This document shows positions 1-9,520 of a DNA stretch of 64,000 nt, piece by piece. Origin of the DNA: Erwinia amylovora (lineage in GTDB: Bacteria; Pseudomonadota; Gammaproteobacteria; Enterobacterales; Enterobacteriaceae). The stretch covers positions 3,720,001-3,784,000 of the forward strand of contig NZ_CP066796.1 in assembly GCF_017161565.1 (NCBI RefSeq). The letters are read 5' to 3'. The first letter of the stretch is position 1. Every line of letters begins with the position of its first letter. The notes below the pieces were generated by a model. The model did no database searches, was not told the DNA's origin, and worked only from the letters and a program-made list of their open reading frames with translations. Made by a program: the position numbers and the translations under genes.

Positions 1-1024
1 CCTTGTGATTCTGCGCATAACTGTCCCCGATCCTGCTTATCGCCGATACGCCCATTCCCAGCAAATCGCAGTCGCCCTGAGTCGTGTAACCCTGAAAGTT
101 GCGATGCAGTTCACCCGCTCGCTGCGCTATCGCCAGCTCGTCGTTCCGGCGGGCAAAGTGATCCATACCAATAAACTGGTAATCCTGTGCCGTCAGGGTA
201 GCAATGGTCTGTTGCAGAATAGCCAGCTTCTGCTGTGCGTCCGGTAGCTCGGCCTCGCGGATTTTGCGCTGGGCGGCGAACAGCGCGGGCATATGGGCAT
301 AGTTAAATATGCTCAGCCTGTCAGGATCCAGCTCGACCACTTTCTGCAAGGTAAAAGCAAAGCTTGCCGGCGTTTGTGCTGGCAAACCGTAAATCAGGTC
401 AATATTGGTGGAAACAAACCCCAGCTGCCGTGCCCGGGCGACCAGAGCGAAGATCGTCTTCTCATCCTGCACCCGGTTCACTTTCTCCTGCACCTGCTTA
501 TTGAAGTCCTGCACCCCCATGCTCAGGCGGTTAAACCCCTCTGCACGCAGATGATCTAATACATCCAGCTCAATTTCTCGCGGGTCAACCTCAATCGATA
601 TTTCAGCCGTATCGCTGATATGAAAATGTTGCCGCAGACAGGCCATCAGGCGACGGATTTGCTGTTTATTGAGGAAGGTTGGCGTACCGCCGCCCCAGTG
701 CATCTGACTGACGGTACGCTGTTGAAATAACCGGGCGCGGGCGGCAATTTCCAGCATCAGTGCGGCAAGATAGTCATCGGCTTTATGCTGCTGACGCGTC
801 ACCTGCTTGTTACAGCCGCAGAAATAGCAAAGGCGATGGCAGAACGGAATATGCAAATAGAGAGACAGCGGGCGTTGAGGATAGCGAAGCGCGGCCTGCA
901 AAAAGGCCTGCTCGTCGTAATCTTGATGGAACTCCAGCGCGGTCGGGTAGGAAGTATAGCGGGGGCCGGATAGGTTGTATTTTTGAATAAGCGGGAGATC
1001 CCACTCTGTCGTCTGTATCTGCAT
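1..1024 (-). CDS. hemN: Oxygen-independent coproporphyrinogen III dehydrogenase HemN (partial, C-terminus off the window)
   Basis: Radical-SAM enzyme that oxidatively decarboxylates coproporphyrinogen III to protoporphyrinogen IX without oxygen, in the cytoplasm. The reverse strand reads openly from an ATG at 1024 to the window edge (341 codons; the E. coli protein has about 457). The start MQIQTTEWDLPLIQKYNLSG and the iron-sulfur motif CHRLCYFCGC (CxxxCxxC plus the fourth cysteine typical of HemN) are visible near residues 60-70, followed by the glycine-rich MHWGGGTPTFL SAM-binding segment. AAGG lies about 10 bases before the ATG. The position beside yihI matches E. coli. The call is secure; only the C-terminal quarter is outside the window. 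Confidence 0.96.
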   Translation of the reverse strand, partial: MQIQTTEWDLPLIQKYNLSGPRYTSYPTALEFHQDYDEQAFLQAALRYPQRPLSLYLHIPFCHRLCYFCGCNKQVTRQQHKADDYLAALMLEIAARARLFQQRTVSQMHWGGGTPTFLNKQQIRRLMACLRQHFHISDTAEISIEVDPREIELDVLDHLRAEGFNRLSMGVQDFNKQVQEKVNRVQDEKTIFALVARARQLGFVSTNIDLIYGLPAQTPASFAFTLQKVVELDPDRLSIFNYAHMPALFAAQRKIREAELPDAQQKLAILQQTIATLTAQDYQFIGMDHFARRNDELAIAQRAGELHRNFQGYTTQGDCDLLGMGVSAISRIGDSYAQNHK

Positions 1025-1035
1025 GCTCACTGACC

Positions 1036-1197
1036 TTATCTGCGTCGTGGTGCAGGTCGCCGCGTCACAGTAAGCTGCTGGCTGACGATCCGGCCGCGCA
1101 GCCGGGTTTCCAGCCGCGATAGCCGCTGTAGTTTAACCCACATTCCGCCCAGCCAGCACAGCAAAATCAGCGCAATAATTGATCCAGGCCAAGTCAT
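1036..1197 (-). CDS. Putative small single-pass membrane protein, 53 aa
   Basis: An open frame on the reverse strand begins at an ATG at 1197 and stops 11 bases before hemN. It starts MTWPGSIIALILLCWLGGMW, one clear hydrophobic helix, followed by a strongly basic tail rich in Arg (ending RRPAPRRR). It lies between yihI and hemN on the same strand, so it could be co-transcribed with hemN. No good ribosome binding site precedes the ATG, and I do not recognise the family. The membrane helix with positive-inside tail argues for a real product; the short length and weak start argue against. Confidence 0.4.
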   Translation of the reverse strand: MTWPGSIIALILLCWLGGMWVKLQRLSRLETRLRGRIVSQQLTVTRRPAPRRR

Positions 1198-1279
1198 GGC
1201 CAGATAGCGCACAAAGTTAAGGCGGCGCGAAAATGCGCTGCCTTAGTCAGGACAGAAAACGGCGGGATCTGCCGCGGTC

Positions 1280-1801
1280 TCAATGATTACCTTTCAGCAG
1301 GCGATACATATCTTCTTCCGCCTTTTCGTCGTCGGCATCATCATCCAACGCAATGCCCAGCTGCTCCATCAGAACATCAATACGATCCAACGACTGATCG
1401 AGCCAGGCCTGATCTTCTGCTGACAGGGTCTCGCCACTTTCCAGTCGGTCAAGCAACGCATCCAGACGTTGGTCATTTTCCAGCATCGCCAGCTCTTCTT
1501 CCGGCGTCAGACGCGGTTTTTTCGCAACCGCCGTTTTAGGCGCTTTAACCGGCTTAGTGGGGGCGGCATCCGCACCCAGTGCAATCGCCTTCTTACTGCC
1601 AATGCGAGGATCTTTAGCGGCTTTGCTCTTCTCGCCCTTCTGGCTCACCGTGACCGGATTAGCCCGGCTGCCGGAGGCATTGCCGCTGTGCTTTTTATCA
1701 CGTTTGCGATCGCGTGCTTCCTGATTGATTTCTTCACGGGTTTTGCGTTTCACTCGTGATGTCGGTTTCTTATCCCGGGGCGTGCGTGCAGGCTGCTTCA
1801 T
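1280..1801 (-). CDS. yihI: YihI, activator of the ribosome-assembly GTPase Der
   Basis: In E. coli YihI stimulates GTP hydrolysis by Der (EngA), a factor for 50S subunit maturation. The 173-residue product has the same layout as the E. coli protein (169 aa): a lysine/arginine-rich N-terminal half with the conserved [18 protein letters not shown] segment, the KDPRIGSK motif, and an acidic C-terminal half with [19 protein letters not shown] and a run of Asp/Glu near the end. The whole chain is low-complexity and probably partly disordered. It lies between csrC and hemN, all on the same strand, as in E. coli. Confidence 0.94.
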   Translation of the reverse strand: MKQPARTPRDKKPTSRVKRKTREEINQEARDRKRDKKHSGNASGSRANPVTVSQKGEKSKAAKDPRIGSKKAIALGADAAPTKPVKAPKTAVAKKPRLTPEEELAMLENDQRLDALLDRLESGETLSAEDQAWLDQSLDRIDVLMEQLGIALDDDADDEKAEEDMYRLLKGNH

Positions 1802-1865
1802 GGTTTCTGCTCTCAGACTTTTATATTCAGTATAGAATTGCGGCGGAATCTAGCAGAAAGCAGAG

Positions 1866-2108
1866 CAAGAAAAAGGCGGCAGGTCATCCTGTCGCCTTTT
1901 TTCGCACCTTCCGCGGAAGGACTGACATTTTCAGCATCCATTTTAGCAACCAGCATCCCTGTTTTCCTTTGCTCTGGCTGTGGTTCACCACTCCTGGTAA
2001 ACTTCCCTGGTCCCTGTCGCGTACGCCTGTACACTTCTCCTGCCCGGCCCGTGGTCGTCCTGATACTCCCTGAGCGCTTCATCCTGAAGTGAAATATCCT
2101 GTTTCTGC
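1866..2108 (-). ncRNA. csrC: CsrC, regulatory RNA that sequesters CsrA
   Basis: On the reverse strand the stretch carries at least ten AGGA or AGGGA motifs (for example CAGGATATT, CAGGATGAAG, CAGGAGAAG, ACCAGGAGTGG), the binding sites of the translational regulator CsrA, and ends in a terminator GGCGACAGG...CCTGCCGCC followed by TTTTT. The location between yihI and yihA and the terminator sequence match E. coli csrC; the body is strongly diverged, as is usual for this RNA. The 5' end is estimated from the promoter and may be off by several bases. Confidence 0.88.
1868..1902 (-). terminator. Rho-independent terminator of csrC
   Basis: The inverted repeat GGCGACAGG / CCTGCCGCC with a short loop is followed by TTTTT on the reverse strand. 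The same hairpin has a T run on the plus strand too, so it could act in both directions. Confidence 0.8.
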
Positions 2109-2113
2109 GCTTA

Positions 2114-2141
2114 AATATAAACTAACCTGTCAGGCTCACAA
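2114..2141 (-). promoter_or_regulatory. Promoter of csrC
   Basis: The reverse strand shows TTGTGA, a 16-base spacer, then TATATT, about 6-8 bases before the inferred csrC 5' end. It is the only good sigma-70-like arrangement directly upstream of the GGA-rich RNA. Confidence 0.5.
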
Positions 2142-2359
2142 CATGCAGGCAGTGTTTTTTACTCTTTTTTTTAAGAGTTATCTTATAAGTATATGATAAA
2201 CAGTAAAAAAAATAATCGCGCCGGCATAAAATACAGCAAGTGCTGGCAGCAAAAATAGTCAATGTCTTACAACCGCAAAGCAGGCGGGTGTCTTACCGGG
2301 CGCTTTACAGCCATAAAGGGTATAATCAGCCTTATTGCCCTTTTTCTGGAGTGTCTACA

Positions 2360-2989
2360 TTGTCTGGCTGGAATTATCACCTCACCCATTTTGTCACCAG
2401 CGCCCCCGATATTCGCCATTTGCCCGCCGATACCGGCATTGAGGTTGCTTTTGCCGGGCGTTCGAACGCGGGGAAATCCAGCGCGCTAAATACACTGACT
2501 AATCAGAGGAGTCTTGCGCGTACCAGTAAAACGCCGGGGCGCACGCAGCTGATTAACCTGTTCCAGGTTGCTGAAGGCTATCGTCTGGTCGATCTGCCTG
2601 GCTATGGCTATGCAGAAGTTCCGGAAGAGACGAAGTTAAAGTGGCAGCGTTCTCTGGCGGAATATTTACACGACCGTCACTGCCTTAAAGGCCTGGTGGT
2701 TCTGATGGACATTCGCCACCCGTTGAAAGAGCTGGACAGACAAATGGTCTTGTGGGCCGTGCAGAGCGGGAGAGAAGTGCTGGTGCTGTTGACCAAAGCC
2801 GACAAACTGGCCTCCGGCGCGCGCAAAGCACAGTTGAATGCAGTAAGGGAAGAGGCTAAAACTTTCCTGGGTACGGTAGAGGTTGAACTGTTTTCATCGT
2901 TGAAGAAAATTGGCGTCGACAAACTGAGCCAGAAGCTGGACAGCTGGTATCGCGATCTTCCTCCGGCTACCGAAGAAGGCGCGGTCTGA
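2360..2989 (+). CDS. yihA: YihA/EngB family ribosome-biogenesis GTPase
   Basis: Essential GTPase of the TrmE-Era-EngA-YihA family, involved in 50S subunit assembly. With a TTG start at 2360 the product has 209 residues (E. coli 210) and begins [12 protein letters not shown], colinear with the E. coli protein. GGAGTG lies 6-7 bases upstream and fixes this start; the open frame extends further to a GTG at 2240, but that part has no homology. P-loop GRSNAGKS is at residues 33-40, the switch motif [10 protein letters not shown] near 80, and the guanine-specificity motif TKAD near 145. A strong TATAAT at 2321-2326 sits upstream, with a poor -35. It is divergent from csrC, as in E. coli. Confidence 0.96.
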   Translation: MSGWNYHLTHFVTSAPDIRHLPADTGIEVAFAGRSNAGKSSALNTLTNQRSLARTSKTPGRTQLINLFQVAEGYRLVDLPGYGYAEVPEETKLKWQRSLAEYLHDRHCLKGLVVLMDIRHPLKELDRQMVLWAVQSGREVLVLLTKADKLASGARKAQLNAVREEAKTFLGTVEVELFSSLKKIGVDKLSQKLDSWYRDLPPATEEGAV

Positions 2990-3105
2990 CCTGAAGCCGA
3001 GTGTCAGGCATTTGCCGCACAAGCTTAAAACACGCCAGCGTTTATCAGACAGTGACTGAGATGACCGGGCACGGCCGGCACGACAGAAACCAGACGACAG
3101 AAAAT

Positions 3106-3213
3106 AAAAAAACGCCCCAGTCATTACGACTGGGGCGGCTAAAATATTCAGCCAAATCCGATTACGTGAAGTAAAAGGTCTGAAAGATAGAACATCTTAC
3201 CTCTGTACCCTAC
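3106..3213 (-). ncRNA. spf: Spot 42 regulatory RNA
   Basis: The reverse strand starts GTAGGGTACAGAGG and proceeds almost identically to E. coli Spot 42 through the three unpaired target-binding segments to a GC-rich terminator (CGCCCCAGTC...GACTGGGGCG) and a T run, 108 nt against 109 in E. coli. Spot 42 is an Hfq-dependent RNA that represses many carbon-use genes and is itself repressed by CRP-cAMP. The gene lies between polA and yihA, as expected. A TAGAGT -10 element sits 7 bases before the start. The only visible change in the terminator is a one-base shorter loop. Confidence 0.97.
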
Positions 3214-3481
3214 AAAGCGAACTCTACATGATTTTTTGGGTGCTCAAAAGGGTTTTTTATAGTTAATTTTCAGCAAATGACACATTTAATCTAACTTAGC
3301 TCACAAAATACGGCCAATCTTGTGGCTTTATAACGAAAAAGATGATCTGGCAGGAGTGGTTCGCCAAATAGGTTGAATAACCGTATCAGGCAGTTGGCTG
3401 AACCGTTTAAGCCAGACATTGTCAGGAGAATGTCACCGCAACCCGCTAATACCCATTCCGGTGACTCGCTACTTAACGCGG
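3214..3481. other. Intergenic region between spf and polA
   Basis: It holds the spf promoter next to 3213. Around 3285-3310 there is a half-site resembling a CRP site (TTTTGTGAGC on the reverse strand). I see no further gene. Confidence 0.5.
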
Positions 3482-6271
3482 TTAGTGGGCCTGGTCCCAG
3501 TTATCACCAACACCAATATCCACGCGCAGCGGCACATCCAGCTTCATGCTCCCTTCCATCAATGCGCGGATCTGCGCGCAAGCCGCTTCTACCGCATCTG
3601 CCTGCACTTCAAATACTAACTCATCGTGCACCTGCATAATCATTTTGACTTCAGGAGATGGCTGCTGTTCCAGCCAGCTATCTACGGCAATCATGGCACG
3701 CTTGATGATATCCGCTGCGGTCCCCTGCATCGGGGCATTGATTGCCGCACGCTCGGCCGCCTTACGGCGCATGGCATTACTGGCGTTGATGTCCGGCAGG
3801 TACAGACGGCGACCATCCAGCGTTGATACATAGCCTTTCTGCGCCGCCAGCTCGCGGGTACTTTCCATGTATTGCAGAACCCCCGGATAGCGCTCAAAGT
3901 AAAGGTCCATATACTTCTTCGCTTCTCCGGCGCCAATATTCAGCTGACGTGACAACCCAAAAGCGCTCATACCGTAAATCAAACCAAAGTTAATTGCCTT
4001 GGCGCTACGACGCTGCTCCCCACTGACCTTGTCCAGCGCCACGCCGAACACTTCTGCCGCCGTGGCGCGGTGAATATCCTGTTCGCTGGCAAATGCTGAG
4101 AGCAGCCCTTTATCCTGTGACAGGTGCGCCATGATGCGCAGCTCAATCTGCGAGTAGTCCGCCGCCAGGATGCGATGGCCTTGCGGCGCAATAAATGCCT
4201 GGCGGATGCGACGACCTTCATCATTGCGCACCGGGATGTTTTGCAGGTTGGGATCGCTGGAAGAGAGACGCCCGGTAGCGGTAACCGTCTGGTGATAAGA
4301 AGTGTGTACCCGTCCGCTATGCGGATTGATCATCAGCGGCAGCTTGTCGGTATAGGTCGATTTTAGTTTGGCAAGGCCGCGATGCTCCAGAATCACCTTC
4401 GGTAACGGATAATCCAGCGCCAGTTCAGCCAGCACTTCCTCACTGGTAGAGGGCGCACCACCAGGGGTTTTTTTGGTTGGTTTGATACCCTGCTTTTCAA
4501 ACAGGATGGTTTGCAGCTGTTTCGGTGACGACAGGTTGAACGGCTCGCCTGCCAGTTCATGCGCTTTCAGTTCCAGCTCTGCCAGGCGACTACCCAGCTC
4601 CTGCGAATGCACGGCCAGAATGCTCTGATCTATTAATACCCCATTGCGCTCTATGCGCGAAATGACCGGCACCAGCGGCATCTCGACCTGCTCAAAGACG
4701 TTTTTAGGCCCCTGCTCTTTTTCCAGCTCCGGCCACATTTTCAAATGCAGCTGTAGCGTGACGTCGGCATCTTCTGCCGCATAATGCGCCGCCTGCTCCA
4801 GAGCAATTTGGTTGAAAGTGAGCTGATTCTTACCTTTACCTGCTATCTCTTCGAAAGTGACGGTCTTATGCTGCAACCAGCGCGATGCCAGCGTATCCAT
4901 ATCGTGGCGACCGGCCACACTGTTCAGGGCGTAAGATTCCAGCATGGTATCAAACCGGATACCCAGTAATTCGATGTCATAGCGCTTTAGCACGCCGCGA
5001 TCGAACTTAAGGTTTTGCCCGACCTTCTGTGACTGCGGGTCTTCCAGCAGTGGCTTAAGGCGCGCAAGCACATCGCTGCGGTCCAGCTGTTCGGGGGCAT
5101 CAAGATAGTCATGAGCGACCGGCAGATAGGCGGCCTCACCGGGCGCAGTCGCAAATGAAATCCCGATAATATTGGCGCTAAGCGTGTCCAGCGAATCCGT
5201 TTCCAGATCGAAAGCGAACAGCTCGCTGTGCTGTAACTTTTTCAGCCAGCTGGTGAACGTTTCTTCGTCAAGGATGGTGACATAGCCATCTGAGGAGAGC
5301 ACGCTGGCCGCTTCTGCGACAGCCGGTTCATCCTGCACCGCCGCCACTTTTTTCGTTGACGGGTTGCCTTTATTGCCCTGCAACCACTTGCCGTCTTCGA
5401 GATCGGTTATCCAGCGCTTGAATTCGTAATGCTTGAATAGCGCCAGCAGCTCCTCTACCGCCGGTTGCTCTACCGTTAGCTGGTCGCTGTTCAGTTCCAG
5501 CTCAACGTCAGTTTTAATCGTCGCCAGCTGATAAGAGAGGAGTGCCATCTCTTTATTCTGCTCCAGCTTTGCGGCCATCGTTTTAGCACCGCGGAAGGTC
5601 AGCGTTGCCACTTTGTCCAGGTTAGCGTAAATATCTTTCACGCCGCCCAACCCCTGAAGCAGTGCCTGCGCCGTTTTCTCACCCACGCCAGCAACACCCG
5701 GGATGTTGTCAGAGGAGTCGCCCATCAGGGCAAGGAAATCAATCATCAGCGAGGGCGGGATGCCGTATTTTTCAACCACTTCATCAGGGCCGAGAATCGC
5801 GTTATTCATGGTATTGATCAACGTGATATCAGGCGTGACCAATTGAGCCATGTCTTTATCACCGGTGCTGATCAGTACCGCACGCCCTGCTTTCTCCGCT
5901 TCCAGCGCCAGCGTGCCGATCACATCATCAGCTTCAACTCCCGGGATGGCCAATAGCGGCAGCCCCATCGCTTTGACCATCTTATGCAGTGGCTCAATCT
6001 GTGCACGCAGATCGTCAGGCATCGGCGGACGGTGGGATTTATACTCCTCAAACAGCTCATCGCGGAACGTTTTACCTTTAGCATCAAAAACCACAGCCAC
6101 ATGACTTGGCTTATATTGTAACAGCAGGCTGCGCAGCATATTTAATACGCCGTACATTGCACCGGTGGGTTCACCTGCACTATTGGTCAGCGGAGGGAAC
6201 GCATGATAAGCACGGTACAGGTAGGAGGAGCCATCTACCAGAATCAGCGGGTTTTCTGCAATTTGAGCCAT
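3482..6271 (-). CDS. polA: DNA polymerase I
   Basis: Replication and repair polymerase that removes Okazaki RNA primers and fills gaps. The 929-residue product has all three domains: the 5'-3' exonuclease (residues 1 to about 320, with [12 protein letters not shown] and [10 protein letters not shown]), the 3'-5' proofreading domain ([11 protein letters not shown] near residue 355), and the polymerase domain (motif A DYSQIELR near 705, the O-helix [14 protein letters not shown], and motif [11 protein letters not shown] near 880). Length and motifs match the E. coli enzyme (928 aa), so it should be active. It is flanked by spf and dsbA; the E. coli neighbours yihG and yihF are absent. Confidence 0.99.
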   Translation of the reverse strand: MAQIAENPLILVDGSSYLYRAYHAFPPLTNSAGEPTGAMYGVLNMLRSLLLQYKPSHVAVVFDAKGKTFRDELFEEYKSHRPPMPDDLRAQIEPLHKMVKAMGLPLLAIPGVEADDVIGTLALEAEKAGRAVLISTGDKDMAQLVTPDITLINTMNNAILGPDEVVEKYGIPPSLMIDFLALMGDSSDNIPGVAGVGEKTAQALLQGLGGVKDIYANLDKVATLTFRGAKTMAAKLEQNKEMALLSYQLATIKTDVELELNSDQLTVEQPAVEELLALFKHYEFKRWITDLEDGKWLQGNKGNPSTKKVAAVQDEPAVAEAASVLSSDGYVTILDEETFTSWLKKLQHSELFAFDLETDSLDTLSANIIGISFATAPGEAAYLPVAHDYLDAPEQLDRSDVLARLKPLLEDPQSQKVGQNLKFDRGVLKRYDIELLGIRFDTMLESYALNSVAGRHDMDTLASRWLQHKTVTFEEIAGKGKNQLTFNQIALEQAAHYAAEDADVTLQLHLKMWPELEKEQGPKNVFEQVEMPLVPVISRIERNGVLIDQSILAVHSQELGSRLAELELKAHELAGEPFNLSSPKQLQTILFEKQGIKPTKKTPGGAPSTSEEVLAELALDYPLPKVILEHRGLAKLKSTYTDKLPLMINPHSGRVHTSYHQTVTATGRLSSSDPNLQNIPVRNDEGRRIRQAFIAPQGHRILAADYSQIELRIMAHLSQDKGLLSAFASEQDIHRATAAEVFGVALDKVSGEQRRSAKAINFGLIYGMSAFGLSRQLNIGAGEAKKYMDLYFERYPGVLQYMESTRELAAQKGYVSTLDGRRLYLPDINASNAMRRKAAERAAINAPMQGTAADIIKRAMIAVDSWLEQQPSPEVKMIMQVHDELVFEVQADAVEAACAQIRALMEGSMKLDVPLRVDIGVGDNWDQAH

Positions 6272-6400
6272 AAGTCGTCACGTTCTTCTTTGGTTTTAAT
6301 TGGGGTCAAGGATGCCACAGCTCACCATAAAAGATGAAATCACAACGACGAATAATTCGCAGACAATTGCGATTTTGCGTGATATTTCGCAAGGAAATTC

Positions 6401-6409
6401 TGTGGATAA
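6401..6409 (-). promoter_or_regulatory. Perfect DnaA box upstream of polA
   Basis: TGTGGATAA on the plus strand is TTATCCACA on the reverse strand, the consensus DnaA-binding 9-mer, 130 bases upstream of the polA start codon. A possible regulatory role on polA is inference. Confidence 0.55.
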
Positions 6410-6633
6410 GTTTGTGTGTAAATTTACCAGGATATTATTCTTAGATTAGTCTGCGACAAAAAAATTATTATTATTCATTATAAATCAGCACGTTATTATT
6501 TTTGTATCAGGCTGACTGACGCTTCTATACAACCAGCGCGATGTGGATATAAGTTAATGCTGCAACATAAATATGCGATATATTCAGCGGGTGAAAGCCC
6601 ACTTCACACGGATAATTACGGGATATAAGAGTA

Positions 6634-6657
6634 AAAACGCCGGCTGTGATACCGGCG
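6634..6657 (-). terminator. Terminator after dsbA
   Basis: On the reverse strand CGCCGG, a 7-base loop and CCGGCG are followed by TTTTT, about 25 bases after the dsbA stop codon. Confidence 0.75.
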
Positions 6658-6681
6658 CGGAAGGTAGCCTGGTGGTAAAAC

Positions 6682-7311
6682 TTACTTCTGGCTGGCCAGG
6701 AAGTTCACCAGGTTAGCATATTGCTGAACGTAGTTATCCATTGAGCTGGTATCCAGCCCACCGCTATTAACCATATATTTGCCGTTAACGAACATCGCCG
6801 GCACGCCGTGCAGATCCATGTCTGCCGCTGCTTTTTCCTGCTGCGCGACCAGGGATCTCACCACGAAGCTATTCCACGCAGCATCGTAATCTGCTGGCTT
6901 AATTCCCGCAGCCTTAACAAAAGTCTCTTTTAGCGTTGCCGGGTCTGTGATGGTCTGAGTTTTCTGAATGCCCTCGAAAACAGGGGCGGTCACTTTATCT
7001 TCAACACCCAGCGCCATTGCTACAGCCCATGCCTGGGTTACCGTTTTACCCATATCGCCACCGAGGAATTCAACGTGGTACTTCGTCACTTTAACATTGG
7101 CCGGAAGATTTTTTTTCACCGCATCGCTGACATGCCACACGCGTTCAAACTCGTAGCAGTGCGGGCAGTAGAATGAAAAGAATTCAAGAACCTGCGGTTC
7201 GCCGGTGACGGGTTTGTCGAGGGTGACGTACTGCTGGCCATTGGTAAATTGAGCCGCTGAGGCGCTGAATGTCAGAACCATACCGACGAGCGCTAACCAA
7301 ATCTTTTTCAT
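6682..7311 (-). CDS. dsbA: Thiol:disulfide oxidoreductase DsbA
   Basis: Periplasmic thioredoxin-fold oxidase that inserts disulfide bonds into secreted proteins and is re-oxidised by DsbB. The 209-residue precursor has a signal peptide ([19 protein letters not shown], cleaved before AQ) and the active site CPHC at residues 49-52. The conserved cis-proline segment [11 protein letters not shown] is near residue 170. Length and sequence match E. coli DsbA (208 aa). It is 50 bases downstream of srkA on the same strand; yihD-srkA-dsbA form a transcription unit in E. coli, and the same order is kept here. A terminator follows. Confidence 0.98.
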   Translation of the reverse strand: MKKIWLALVGMVLTFSASAAQFTNGQQYVTLDKPVTGEPQVLEFFSFYCPHCYEFERVWHVSDAVKKNLPANVKVTKYHVEFLGGDMGKTVTQAWAVAMALGVEDKVTAPVFEGIQKTQTITDPATLKETFVKAAGIKPADYDAAWNSFVVRSLVAQQEKAAADMDLHGVPAMFVNGKYMVNSGGLDTSSMDNYVQQYANLVNFLASQK

Positions 7312-7361
7312 TGTAAAACTCTCTCCTGATTACTAACTCTGTAGGTGAACCAAAGGGGCGA

Positions 7362-8354
7362 TCACACCTGGAATACAGGTAACAGCTGAAGCGGAGGCTC
7401 TTGCAACAGCTTGTCCTGTTCATTAAATATGGAAATCTGTCGGCGCCAGAAATCCTCATCCGTCATCCATGGGAAGCTCACCTGAAATGCCGGATCTTGC
7501 CAACGTCTTACTACCCAAGCCAGATAATAAACCATCCGCATAGCACGTAAAGGTTCAATCAGTGACAGTTGATGAGTATCGAATTCACAGAACTCACCAT
7601 AAGCTTCCAACAAGATTTCCCATTGCAGACGCTGTTCCTGGCGATCGCCGTTGACCAACATCCACAAATCCTGAACGGCCGGGCCATTACGTGCATCATC
7701 AAGGTCAACAAAAAGCGGACCATCACGCCACAGTATATTGCCTGGATGGCAGTCACCGTGTAGACGCAATGGCCGCCACTGAGTGTGCCAGCAGTTGAGC
7801 AGCGTTGCGCGCAGCCGCTCAACACGGATAAGGAGTTGATCTTTCAGCTTAGCGGGCACCAGCGGGCTGGTACTCAGAATTTGCAAAGGTTCATCAATGT
7901 ATTCCTGCAGGCCGATAGTTGGCCGCGCTGCAAATTCACTACGTTGTCCAACCTGATGGATACGCCCTAAAAAGCGCCCTACCCACTCGAGGTGATCGTA
8001 GTTATCCGTTTCATACTGCCGTCCTCCAAGGCTTGGGAACACCGCAAACCAGAACCCCTGATGCTGGTGGAGCATGGCCTCTTGCAACATCAGCGGGGTC
8101 GCAATCGGAATTTCATCAGCGAACAGTTCCGCAGAAAACTGATGTTCTTCCTCGATCTGCGCCTGTGACCAGCGCTGCGGGCGGTAAAACTTCGCAACAT
8201 AACGGCGCTTTTCATCATCAAAGAACTGATAAACACGGTTTTCATAACTATTTAGCGCTGTCAATCCGGACTCTACGCGCAACCCTGTGCCCCAGAGTGC
8301 ATCAAGAATGGTATCTGGCGTTAAAGTGTTAAAGTTAAATGCAGGTTCTGACAT
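7362..8354 (-). CDS. srkA: Stress-response Ser/Thr kinase SrkA (YihE)
   Basis: Cytoplasmic protein kinase of the choline-kinase/APH fold; in E. coli it counteracts MazEF-linked programmed death and is induced by the Cpx envelope-stress system. The 330-residue product (E. coli 328) shows the Brenner-type catalytic loop LHGDCHPGNILW near residue 200 and the metal-binding FVDLDDA near 216, with the lysine-bearing YVAKFYRP segment near residue 53. It begins at an ATG at 8354, 80 bases after the yihD remnant, and leads into dsbA. Confidence 0.96.
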   Translation of the reverse strand: MSEPAFNFNTLTPDTILDALWGTGLRVESGLTALNSYENRVYQFFDDEKRRYVAKFYRPQRWSQAQIEEEHQFSAELFADEIPIATPLMLQEAMLHQHQGFWFAVFPSLGGRQYETDNYDHLEWVGRFLGRIHQVGQRSEFAARPTIGLQEYIDEPLQILSTSPLVPAKLKDQLLIRVERLRATLLNCWHTQWRPLRLHGDCHPGNILWRDGPLFVDLDDARNGPAVQDLWMLVNGDRQEQRLQWEILLEAYGEFCEFDTHQLSLIEPLRAMRMVYYLAWVVRRWQDPAFQVSFPWMTDEDFWRRQISIFNEQDKLLQEPPLQLLPVFQV

Positions 8355-8433
8355 CCGGCTGGCTCGCTGGTCGTTGCAAACTGACCTAAAAGAATACCAT
8401 TAAATCAGCCGTGTCCGGGTCCCGGGAGTCGAT

Positions 8434-8703
8434 TTATTCCTTAATTTTACCCCGCGCACACAGCAGTGCTGTCTTAAAATCATTTGCATAATCTATTTTC
8501 AGGCCGGGAAGTTCTGCATCTTTATCGCTTTTGCGCATTTTGAGCTGGTAGATCAGCATATCATCCGTTGATCCCTCTAACGGCTGCAGAAAATCGGTTT
8601 CATCGGCTAAGATCTGTAACAATTGCACTCAGTACAGTTCGGAATGCTGTTGCCAGGCAGGTTGCAGTGAACTGTTTAACTCATTAAGGCAATGGCATTT
8701 CAT
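8434..8703 (-). pseudogene. yihD: yihD interrupted by an in-frame TGA at codon 25
   Basis: Reading from an ATG at 8703, with a good GGAGA site 8 bases upstream, gives MKCHCLNELNSSLQPAWQQH, which lines up with E. coli YihD, then a TGA at 8629-8631 where E. coli has Leu25. After the stop the same frame continues without another break for 64 codons ([12 protein letters not shown] ... [15 protein letters not shown]) to a normal stop. Total length with the stop ignored is exactly 89 residues, as in E. coli. One base change (TTA or TTG to TGA) explains it. A GTG directly follows the TGA, so a truncated 65-residue product could be re-initiated. The function of YihD is not established. Confidence 0.85.
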
Positions 8704-8751
8704 GCTGTTGTCTCCGAATCAATAAACTACGATAGCTTCAGGTGTAAGCAA

Positions 8752-9342
8752 ATGACCAGACTGCCAGTAACCGGGGTGATCCTTGCGGGTGGCCGCGGCA
8801 GCCGTATGGGGGGAGAAGATAAAGGTCTGATTAACTGGCATAGCCAGCCTCTTTATCAGCATGTGCTACAACGCTTGCGACCCCAGGTGACGGCTGTATG
8901 GATTAATGCCAATCGTAATATTGAAGTATATCAACATAGCGGAGTGCCGGTGATCCGCGATACGCTGGCAGACTTCCCCGGCCCGTTGGCCGGAATACTG
9001 GCGGCGCTGCAGCAGGCAGAAACGGATTGGGTGGTTTTCACCTCCTGTGATACTCCCTGTTTACCAGAAAATATGGCGCAACGTTTGTGGAGACATAAAG
9101 GTAAGGCACGGGCGGTTTGGGTACGAACAGAGGTGCGAGACCATCCTACACAGGTATTGTTGCATCGAAGTCTGGCGGATCCACTTCAGCAATATCTGAC
9201 GCAAGGGAATCGAAAATTGATGCTGTTTCTTCAACAGGCGGGGGGGCACAGCGTTTTGTTTGCTCAGGGAGAACCCGCATTTCGCAATTTCAACCATCCG
9301 GAAGATCTGCTGCAGGCTGCAGAAGCTAAACTCCGGGACTAG
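8752..9342 (+). CDS. mobA: Molybdenum cofactor guanylyltransferase MobA
   Basis: Couples GTP-derived GMP to molybdopterin to form the molybdopterin guanine dinucleotide cofactor of DMSO-reductase-family enzymes. The nucleotide-binding signature LAGGRGSRMGGEDKG lies at residues 11-25, and DTLADFPGPLAG and CDTPCLP follow near 65 and 100. I chose the ATG at 8752 (MTRLPVTGVILAGG) on homology; the open frame runs back to 8692, into the yihD start. About 196 residues. In E. coli mobB follows mobA; here the next element is the shared rRNA-operon terminator and no mobB is present. Confidence 0.95.
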   Translation: MTRLPVTGVILAGGRGSRMGGEDKGLINWHSQPLYQHVLQRLRPQVTAVWINANRNIEVYQHSGVPVIRDTLADFPGPLAGILAALQQAETDWVVFTSCDTPCLPENMAQRLWRHKGKARAVWVRTEVRDHPTQVLLHRSLADPLQQYLTQGNRKLMLFLQQAGGHSVLFAQGEPAFRNFNHPEDLLQAAEAKLRD

Positions 9343-9361
9343 AACAAATCCTTCAGAACGC

Positions 9362-9390
9362 AAAAAGGCCATCCCGCAGGATGGCCTTTT
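9362..9390. terminator. Bidirectional terminator between mobA and the rRNA operon
   Basis: AAGGCCATCC and GGATGGCCTT flank a 4-base loop, with A/T runs on both sides, so the hairpin ends mobA on the plus strand and the rRNA operon on the minus strand. It resembles the rrn T1 terminators of E. coli. Confidence 0.9.
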
Positions 9391-9400
9391 GCTTTGTTTG

Positions 9401-9520
9401 ATGCCTGGCAGTTCCCTACTCTCGCATGGGGAGACCCCACACTACCATCGGCGCTACGGCGTTTCACTTCTGAGTTCGGCATGGGGTCAGGTGGGACCAC
9501 CGCGCTAAAGCCGCCAGGCA
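9401..9520 (-). rRNA. rrf: 5S ribosomal RNA
   Basis: The reverse strand begins TGCCTGGCGGC and ends TGCCAGGCAT, giving 120 nt with nearly the E. coli sequence throughout. It is the last gene of the rRNA operon; no tRNA follows it. Confidence 0.98.

Larger units (their letters stand above)
6272..6681. other. Intergenic region upstream of polA
   Basis: An AT-rich stretch that must contain the polA promoter. It holds a perfect DnaA box (6401-6409) and, near the dsbA end, the dsbA terminator. In E. coli the genes yihG and yihF lie here; no trace of them is readable. Confidence 0.7.
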
